Source: SYIM01 sp964581825
GTDB taxonomy: Bacteria; Pseudomonadota; Gammaproteobacteria; Burkholderiales; Burkholderiaceae_E
Assembly (NCBI GenBank): GCA_964581825.1
Contig: CAZORB010000131.1
Location: 1-11,288, forward strand
DNA length: 11,288 nt
Direction: 5' to 3'
Shown in pieces: positions 6,806 through 11,288 of the stretch. Positions within the stretch are counted from its first letter, which is position 1. Every line of letters starts with the position of its first letter. The position numbers and the translations under genes are program-made. The notes below the pieces were generated by a model. That model was given only the letters and a program-made list of their open reading frames with translations, ran no database searches and was not told the origin of the DNA.

Positions 6806-7600
6806 ATGAATACTGCCCCCACCCAACACCCCGTCCGACACAAGCTCAATGCAGGCGATCCAGTGTTCGGGTTGAACGTCCGACTGGCTCGCTCGCCAGA
6901 CATTGCGCGTATTGCCAAGGCGAGCGGCCACGATTTTCTTTTCATAGACTGCCAGCACTCAATTTTCGACCTGGAGTCCATTCAGCAGATCGCGCATACC
7001 GCCCTGGCGATCGGCGTTGCGCCAATGGTTAGAGTGCGAAGTATCGATGACCCGGATGTTCCGCTTCTGCTCGACAACGGCGTCACGGGTATTGTGTATC
7101 CCGACATCAATACGGCTGAACAGGCGCGGCGTGCAGTCGAAATCTGCAGATTTGCGCCGCTTGGAAAGCGCTCAGTCGTAGGCGGATACCCCCATTTTGA
7201 CTACCGTCCGGTTCCACTCGCGCAGGCCACCGCCGCACTCGATGATGCCTGTCTGCTCGTCTGCATGATCGAGTCGGCGGAGGGCCTGGCGAACCTTGAA
7301 GCGATCTGCGCCCAGCCCGGAATCGATGTCATTCACTTTGGCACCAACGATTTCGCAGCCAATATCGGTAAACCTGGGCGCTTTGATGACCCCGAGGTTC
7401 GCGAGGCGCAGCTGCGGGTCATCGACACCGCGCGCCGTCATGGAAAATTCGCCGGCTGCGGCGGTAACCGTAGCGTCGAGAGACAGGCGGCTTCGATTGC
7501 GGGCGGCGCGCAGTTCGTCACCACCCAAACCGATATCGGCTTCTTGATGGCAGCGGCGACCCAATGGGTGGAGGGGGTAAGGGGAGCGATCAAACAGTGA
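6806..7600 (+). CDS. HpcH/HpaI-family aldolase
   Basis: This 264-residue protein has the usual length for the class II, metal-dependent HpcH/HpaI aldolases (TIM barrel, cytosolic), which reversibly cleave 2-oxo-hydroxy acids to pyruvate and an aldehyde. Family positions are visible: FIDCQHS (Asp48, catalytic-type His51), MVRV (Arg76), MIESAEG (metal Glu156) and GTNDFA (metal Asp182). The residue before the catalytic His is Gln50, where HpaI has Glu. The substrate cannot be told; known members act on 4-hydroxy-2-oxoheptanedioate, 2-keto-3-deoxy sugars or similar compounds. The frame is open upstream to an ATG at 6722, but that would overlap the previous gene by 59 bases, and the family sequence fits a start at 6806. 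No clear Shine-Dalgarno precedes 6806, so translation may depend on the upstream gene 25 bases away. The stop overlaps the GTG start of the CoA-transferase gene. Confidence 0.9.
   Translation: MNTAPTQHPVRHKLNAGDPVFGLNVRLARSPDIARIAKASGHDFLFIDCQHSIFDLESIQQIAHTALAIGVAPMVRVRSIDDPDVPLLLDNGVTGIVYPDINTAEQARRAVEICRFAPLGKRSVVGGYPHFDYRPVPLAQATAALDDACLLVCMIESAEGLANLEAICAQPGIDVIHFGTNDFAANIGKPGRFDDPEVREAQLRVIDTARRHGKFAGCGGNRSVERQAASIAGGAQFVTTQTDIGFLMAAATQWVEGVRGAIKQ
7579..7586 (+). promoter_or_regulatory. Shine-Dalgarno deciding the GTG start of the CoA-transferase gene
   Basis: AAGGGGAG lies 10 bases before GTG at 7597, within the last codons of the aldolase gene. The alternative in-frame ATG at 7564 has no purine-rich stretch before it and would add eleven Gly/Ser-rich residues that do not look like family sequence. 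GTG gives the compact GTGA start-stop overlap typical of coupled genes. Confidence 0.6.
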
Positions 7601-10023
7601 CCGGCCCGCTCGATACCGTTCTCGTCCTAGACCTCTCTCAAAGTGTTGGCGGAGCCTTTGCAGGCAGCCTGTTCGCAGACTTCGGGGCGATGGTCCTGGT
7701 GGTCGAGCCGCCCGATGCGGGCACAGCAGTACGCAGGCTGGTGGCGCCGGACGCCGCAGACGCCTGGTGGGACTATGTCGGACGAAACAAGTATTCGCTC
7801 GGCATCGATACCCGACCATCCGGTGCCATCACCCTGATCGACGCACTTCTCGCTGTCGCGGACATCGTCATCACCGATACTGGTCCGCGCGGCTGGCGGC
7901 GTAACCGCTGGCTCAGACGCCTCCAGTCAGGCTCCGCCGGTCCACTGGTACTCGACCTCTTCGCGTCTGGCAAAGACAGACCTAAGCTGTGGCGCGAGGG
8001 CGTCTCTGAAACCTTCGCATCAGCCCTCACCGGCATGTTGAACATGACGGGCTGGCCCGATGCGCCGCCCTCTGCGGTCGAGGCGCCAGTCGCTGAGTCG
8101 ATGGCCGCAATGATGGGGGTCATGGGCATACTGGCCAATCTGCAGGCCCAGCGCCGTGGCCAGCCCGCGTCGCACGTATCCATCGCAAGCCATGAAGCGG
8201 TCCAACGCATGATCGAGTGGCAGATGCCACTCGCTGCGCTTACCGGCACGGTTGCCCGCCGTAATGGCAATAACTTTCCAATGAATGCGGGCATCTCGAA
8301 CATGCCCAGAACGCTTGATGGTCACTACATCACGTTCTCTGCAGCGAGCCAGGAAGTTGCAGTGCGGTTGCTCACTATGATCGGGGGTCATCCACTGGCG
8401 ACCGACCCACGATTTGCCACCGCAGAAGCAAGACGTATCCACATGGATGCGCTCTATGAACACATCAACGCCTGGTGTGCCACGCGAACGCGTAGCGATA
8501 TCCTTGCGCAGGCAGCGCTCGCCGATGTCGTGGCCGGCCCGATTTTTGACGCGATCAACATCGCATCAGACCCTGAGATTGCCGAGCGAGGCAACCTCCA
8601 GCGTCTGCGTGCATCCGACGGCTCGTACTTTCTGGCGAGCAGGCCTGCGCCACGGTTCAGCGGGCAGTCGGTTGCAGACCGCCACCGGCCTGCACCATCG
8701 ATCGGCGCCGACAACGCACTGCTGTCCCATTTGCCGGGGGTAACCCAACGAAGACTTTCCGCGTGGCGTCGCGCCGGGGCAGTGTGGCAACCGGCTGAGG
8801 CCGCGCTTGTGTCGCCCTCGCCGGGCGATGCAGCACAGCGAATCGATCAACTGATTCGAAGCCGCGGCGGCGTAGCACGCGCTCCGATCGCCGACCCAAC
8901 TGTGGGGTCGGTTGCGCTACCGCTCGCAGGGCAGGTCGTCATCGAGCTTGGCACCATCATCGCTGGTCCGTTCGCGGGAAGCCTGCTGTCAGATCTGGGC
9001 GCCACGGTCATCAAGATCGAAAACCCGCGGCAGCCAGACGGATTACGGCAGTCAGGCGCAAAGGTAGAGGGCCTACCTATTTGGTGGGGCGTTCAGGCAC
9101 GCAACAAGAAGTGCATCAGCCTCGATTTGAAGCACCCGCGAGGGAAAGATCTCTTCCGTCAATTGATCTCTCGGGCTGATGTCCTGATCGAAAATTTCAG
9201 GCCTGGCACGCTGGCGAAGCTCGGCTGTCCCGTCGAATCCCTACAGACGCTGCGGCCGACGCTCAAGGTACTCAGTATCTCGGGCTACGGCCATGATGTC
9301 AGCCATGCTCACCGACCGGGCTTCGGAAAGATCGCGGAAGGCCTGTCCGGAATGCTGCCACTGACCGGCACACCGGATCGCCCGCCGCTCTTCACCGGAT
9401 TTTCGCTGGCTGACACAAGTACTGGGCTGTTGGGAGCACTCGCGGTCTGCGCACTCCAGCTTGGCGATCAACGCGCCGCGAAGATTGATCTCGCGCTGTA
9501 TGAGTCACTGTTTCGGGTATTGGAGTTCCAATTCCACCGGCTCGATCTCGGTAAGCCCCCGCAACGACAAGGCAGCAATCACCCCTACGGCTGGGGCTAC
9601 CGCCTGGGCTCGTTCATGCCCTGTTTACGCTGTTCAGATGACGTCTGGATCCAGCTGAGTCTGTCGCCAAATTGCGCTCCGCCAGGTCCGCACACTCAAT
9701 GGGAGGAATGGGCGCAATCCCATACTTCTCGCAAGGCCCTTGGCGTACTCAAGAAACTTGGAATCGCTGCGGTCGCGGTACGTGACGGAAGCAGTCTGGC
9801 AAGTGACCGCTATTTCCGTGAGCGAGTCGATGTTGAGGATGCCCACCACCCCGTACTCGGCGTTTTCCCCGTGCCGGGCTTTTTTCCCAAGATCCCGCGT
9901 GGCCCAGAGGTGGAGCGTTTCAACGCAGCATCAGTGGGCGAGCACAACGATTGGGTCTATCGGAATTTTTTAGGGCTGTCCGATGACGACTATCGCGGAC
10001 TCGCGCGCGACGGCGTCATCTGA
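7597..10023 (+). CDS. Tandem CaiB/BaiF (class III) CoA-transferase, two fused domains
   Basis: This 808-residue protein contains two family III CoA-transferase domains, about 4-370 and 443-805. They share readable landmarks: VLVLDLSQSVGGAFAGSLFA against VVIELGTIIAGPFAGSLLSD, GRNKYSLGID against ARNKKCISLD, and GMLNMTGWPD against GMLPLTGTPD. Domain 2 also carries the classic ENFRPG (532-537). The family's nucleophilic Asp, normally in a G-[FY]-D motif, is absent: aligned positions are Glu138 (VSETFASALTG) and Gly577 (PGFGKIAEGLSG). Domain 2 also seems to lack the helical segment of the small lobe that domain 1 keeps (PLATDPRFATAEARR, 266-280). Members move CoA between carboxylic acids. A single fused chain can mimic the intertwined dimer. 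DMSP-cleaving DddD has a similar two-domain size but uses an Asp in its second domain, so it is not the likely identity. The GTG start overlaps the aldolase stop by 4 bases, implying a shared pathway. Confidence 0.88.
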   Translation: MTGPLDTVLVLDLSQSVGGAFAGSLFADFGAMVLVVEPPDAGTAVRRLVAPDAADAWWDYVGRNKYSLGIDTRPSGAITLIDALLAVADIVITDTGPRGWRRNRWLRRLQSGSAGPLVLDLFASGKDRPKLWREGVSETFASALTGMLNMTGWPDAPPSAVEAPVAESMAAMMGVMGILANLQAQRRGQPASHVSIASHEAVQRMIEWQMPLAALTGTVARRNGNNFPMNAGISNMPRTLDGHYITFSAASQEVAVRLLTMIGGHPLATDPRFATAEARRIHMDALYEHINAWCATRTRSDILAQAALADVVAGPIFDAINIASDPEIAERGNLQRLRASDGSYFLASRPAPRFSGQSVADRHRPAPSIGADNALLSHLPGVTQRRLSAWRRAGAVWQPAEAALVSPSPGDAAQRIDQLIRSRGGVARAPIADPTVGSVALPLAGQVVIELGTIIAGPFAGSLLSDLGATVIKIENPRQPDGLRQSGAKVEGLPIWWGVQARNKKCISLDLKHPRGKDLFRQLISRADVLIENFRPGTLAKLGCPVESLQTLRPTLKVLSISGYGHDVSHAHRPGFGKIAEGLSGMLPLTGTPDRPPLFTGFSLADTSTGLLGALAVCALQLGDQRAAKIDLALYESLFRVLEFQFHRLDLGKPPQRQGSNHPYGWGYRLGSFMPCLRCSDDVWIQLSLSPNCAPPGPHTQWEEWAQSHTSRKALGVLKKLGIAAVAVRDGSSLASDRYFRERVDVEDAHHPVLGVFPVPGFFPKIPRGPEVERFNAASVGEHNDWVYRNFLGLSDDDYRGLARDGVI

Positions 10024-10056
10024 AGGCCACGCGCAAGCCCATTTCCGCTTACTGAT

Positions 10057-11034
10057 TTACTCGGGCCGCATGCCTGCACGCTGAACCAGGCTCTCGTACT
10101 TAGCGGCCTCGCGCCGAACAAACTGCGCGAACTCGGCTGGCGTGTTGGCTGGCACGGCAATACCGTCGGCTTCCAGTTGTGCCTTCAGCTCTGGCTGCGC
10201 AAGCAGCCGATTGGTATCACGATTAAGCCGCTCGACGATCTCTGCCGGCGTTCCCTTGGGCGCGAACAAGCCACCCCAGACGGTGAAGCTGAAATCAGCC
10301 AGACCCGATTCAGCCACTGTTTCCACGCCTGGAAGCGCTGCGATGCGCTCGGGTGTGGTCACCGCAAGTACCTTTAACTTGCCACTCTTTACAAGGGGCA
10401 GCGCGGTCGAGGTGGTGACGATGAACAAGCTGACATGGCCGCCCAGCAGATCAGGCATGATCTGATTGATGCCCTTATAAGGCACATGAACCATCTTCAG
10501 GCCATGCCCCAGTGCAATGGCCACCGCAGCCATATGCCCGGGCGTTCCAGCGCCCAGCGATGCATACGAGAAGCGGTCGGGCTGGGTTCGCGCCTGCGCG
10601 ACAAGCTCACGCAGTGAGCCAAACGGCGCATCGGCACGGGCCACCACCACCAACGGCGCGTTGCCCATGAGCACGACCGGCTCGAACTCGGCGACCGCGT
10701 CGTAACCGACGTCTTTCATCAAAAGCCGGTTTACAACCATTTCGCCAGGCTGCGCCACGATCAGGGTATGGCCATCGCGCTTCGAGGCCAGAACATATTT
10801 GCCGCCAATGGTGCCGTTGGCGCCCGGACGATTCTCGACGATGAAGGCGCCCTTCATTGTTTTCGGCAGATGCTCACTCGCGATTCGAGCAAGTCGATCG
10901 CCCATTCCGCCTGGCCCATAGCCGACAACGATCGAGACCGGCCGTTCCGGATATCGCAGCTCACTGGATGAGGCGGGAAAACTCAGTGCGGCCGCGACGG
11001 TTGTGGCCAGAAGTGAAGCGAAAACTCGAAACAT
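10057..11034 (-). CDS. Bug/TTT-family periplasmic solute-binding protein
   Basis: This 325-residue protein has a Sec signal peptide (hydrophobic residues about 5-20, cleavage near FPASSSE). The Bug-family ligand loop VGYGPGGMGDRLAR follows, with Asp46 in the usual G-G-x-x-D position. Further family landmarks follow: ENRPGANGTIGG, a GAGTPGHM segment and HVPYKG. Bug proteins bind organic acids, often carboxylates, in the periplasm; some work with TctA/TctB membrane subunits and many are orphans. No TctA or TctB gene is in the window. I take the ATG at 11034, not the GTG at 11040, because the GTG lies within the Shine-Dalgarno. The gene converges on the CoA-transferase gene with a 33-base gap and no clear hairpin. 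Placement beside CoA-transferase and aldolase genes is common for orphan Bug receptors in Burkholderiales and suggests it captures the pathway's substrate. Confidence 0.93.
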   Translation of the reverse strand: MFRVFASLLATTVAAALSFPASSSELRYPERPVSIVVGYGPGGMGDRLARIASEHLPKTMKGAFIVENRPGANGTIGGKYVLASKRDGHTLIVAQPGEMVVNRLLMKDVGYDAVAEFEPVVLMGNAPLVVVARADAPFGSLRELVAQARTQPDRFSYASLGAGTPGHMAAVAIALGHGLKMVHVPYKGINQIMPDLLGGHVSLFIVTTSTALPLVKSGKLKVLAVTTPERIAALPGVETVAESGLADFSFTVWGGLFAPKGTPAEIVERLNRDTNRLLAQPELKAQLEADGIAVPANTPAEFAQFVRREAAKYESLVQRAGMRPE

Positions 11035-11039
11035 GGGCA

Positions 11040-11045
11040 CCTCCT
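11040..11045 (-). promoter_or_regulatory. Strong Shine-Dalgarno of the solute-binding protein gene
   Basis: AGGAGG on the minus strand lies 5 bases before the ATG at 11034. It overlaps an in-frame GTG (11038-11040), which therefore cannot be the start. It is the best Shine-Dalgarno in the window. Confidence 0.85.
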
Positions 11046-11081
11046 GAAAGGCGATTGATCAGCCACCGGGGATTGCAGCTG

Positions 11082-11110
11082 ACTATAGCGACGCCTTATC
11101 GGCGCGGCAA
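11082..11110 (-). promoter_or_regulatory. Sigma-70 promoter of the solute-binding protein gene
   Basis: On the minus strand, -35 TTGCCG (11105-11110) and -10 TATAGT (11082-11087) are separated by exactly 17 bases. Transcription would start near 11075, giving a leader of about 40 bases that contains the Shine-Dalgarno. Each box matches the consensus at four or five of six positions and the spacing is ideal. Confidence 0.65.
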
Positions 11111-11288
11111 TCAACCTGTTCAAAATCGGACGTGTCGCTCTGAAACGATCCAGCCTGCGATCTTTGAAACACCACTGAAACGTTGCGGTTTGCAAAAATG
11201 TATCCATTTCGACAACAATCAGTCTGGTACTACCCTTTTATGTTCATCGGTTCAACCGGTCCTGCACTCGCTGAGCGGGGGTCTTCAC
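11111..11288. other. Non-coding upstream region with a small palindrome at the right edge
   Basis: No convincing gene is seen between the promoter and the right edge. An odd-centred palindrome, CGGTT-c-AACCG (11248-11258), could be a regulator site. A plus-strand ATG at 11240 opens a frame that stays open for 16 codons to the edge (MFIGSTGPALAERG...), but it has no Shine-Dalgarno, so a gene starting here is only a possibility. A divergent regulator gene beyond the edge would be a usual arrangement. Confidence 0.3.

Noticed and set aside
7172..7819. Minus-strand open frame (215 codons) across the aldolase/CoA-transferase junction
   Set aside because: It lies opposite two well-supported genes, shows no domain, and is Arg/Pro/Cys-rich as expected for antisense translation.
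7597..10023. DMSP CoA-transferase/lyase DddD
   Set aside because: The size and two-domain layout are similar, but DddD needs an Asp in its second domain where this protein has Gly577, and no DMSP-related gene is nearby.
10024..10056. Terminator between the convergent CoA-transferase and solute-binding genes
   Set aside because: I found no stable inverted repeat followed by a T-run in the 33-base gap.
11240..11288. Start of a further plus-strand gene at the right edge
   Set aside because: Only 16 codons are visible, without a Shine-Dalgarno or recognisable motif, so no CDS is called.

Overview
The window is a GC-rich, densely coding stretch of a bacterial chromosome. It most resembles a betaproteobacterium of the order Burkholderiales, or a close relative. 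The pointers are a Bug-type (tripartite tricarboxylate transporter, TTT) solute-binding protein, a CaiB/BaiF CoA-transferase coupled to an HpcH/HpaI aldolase, and a DUF6644/DUF6152 pair. Taxonomy is inferred from gene families only. I saw no RNA gene, insertion sequence, CRISPR array or phage gene.

Layout from left to right: (A) The 3' end of an alpha/beta-hydrolase gene on the + strand runs in from the left edge to 438. (B) A three-gene minus-strand set, read from about 5681 down to 457, encodes a membrane-bound sensor with a class III nucleotide cyclase domain, a 699-residue cytosolic reductive-dehalogenase-like protein, and a metallo-beta-lactamase-fold hydrolase. The gaps are 14 and 42 bases and each downstream gene has its own Shine-Dalgarno, so this looks like one operon. 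(C) A four-gene plus-strand set runs from 5820 to 10023. It encodes a four-helix membrane protein (DUF6644-like), an exported small protein (DUF6152-like), an HpcH/HpaI-family aldolase, and an 808-residue tandem CaiB/BaiF CoA-transferase that overlaps the aldolase stop by 4 bases. (D) A Bug/TTT solute-binding protein lies on the minus strand (10057-11034), with a good sigma-70 promoter and a strong Shine-Dalgarno.

The most notable gene is the reductive-dehalogenase-like one. It has both iron-sulfur cluster motifs, no Tat signal, an internal duplication, and Tyr, Lys and Arg residues at positions that differ by one from the active-site numbering I recall for the catabolic dehalogenase NpRdhA. 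It therefore looks like a soluble catabolic dehalogenase of an aerobic degrader, not a respiratory one. Its apparent co-transcription with a ligand-sensing cyclase and a hydrolase is unusual. The CoA-transferase lacks the family's catalytic Asp in both halves, and the cyclase lacks the transition-state Arg. Together with the solute-binding protein, the window reads as a catabolic accessory region: uptake of an organic acid, CoA activation, aldol cleavage and possible dehalogenation. The substrate cannot be named from sequence, and no ferredoxin or reductase partner for the dehalogenase lies in the window.
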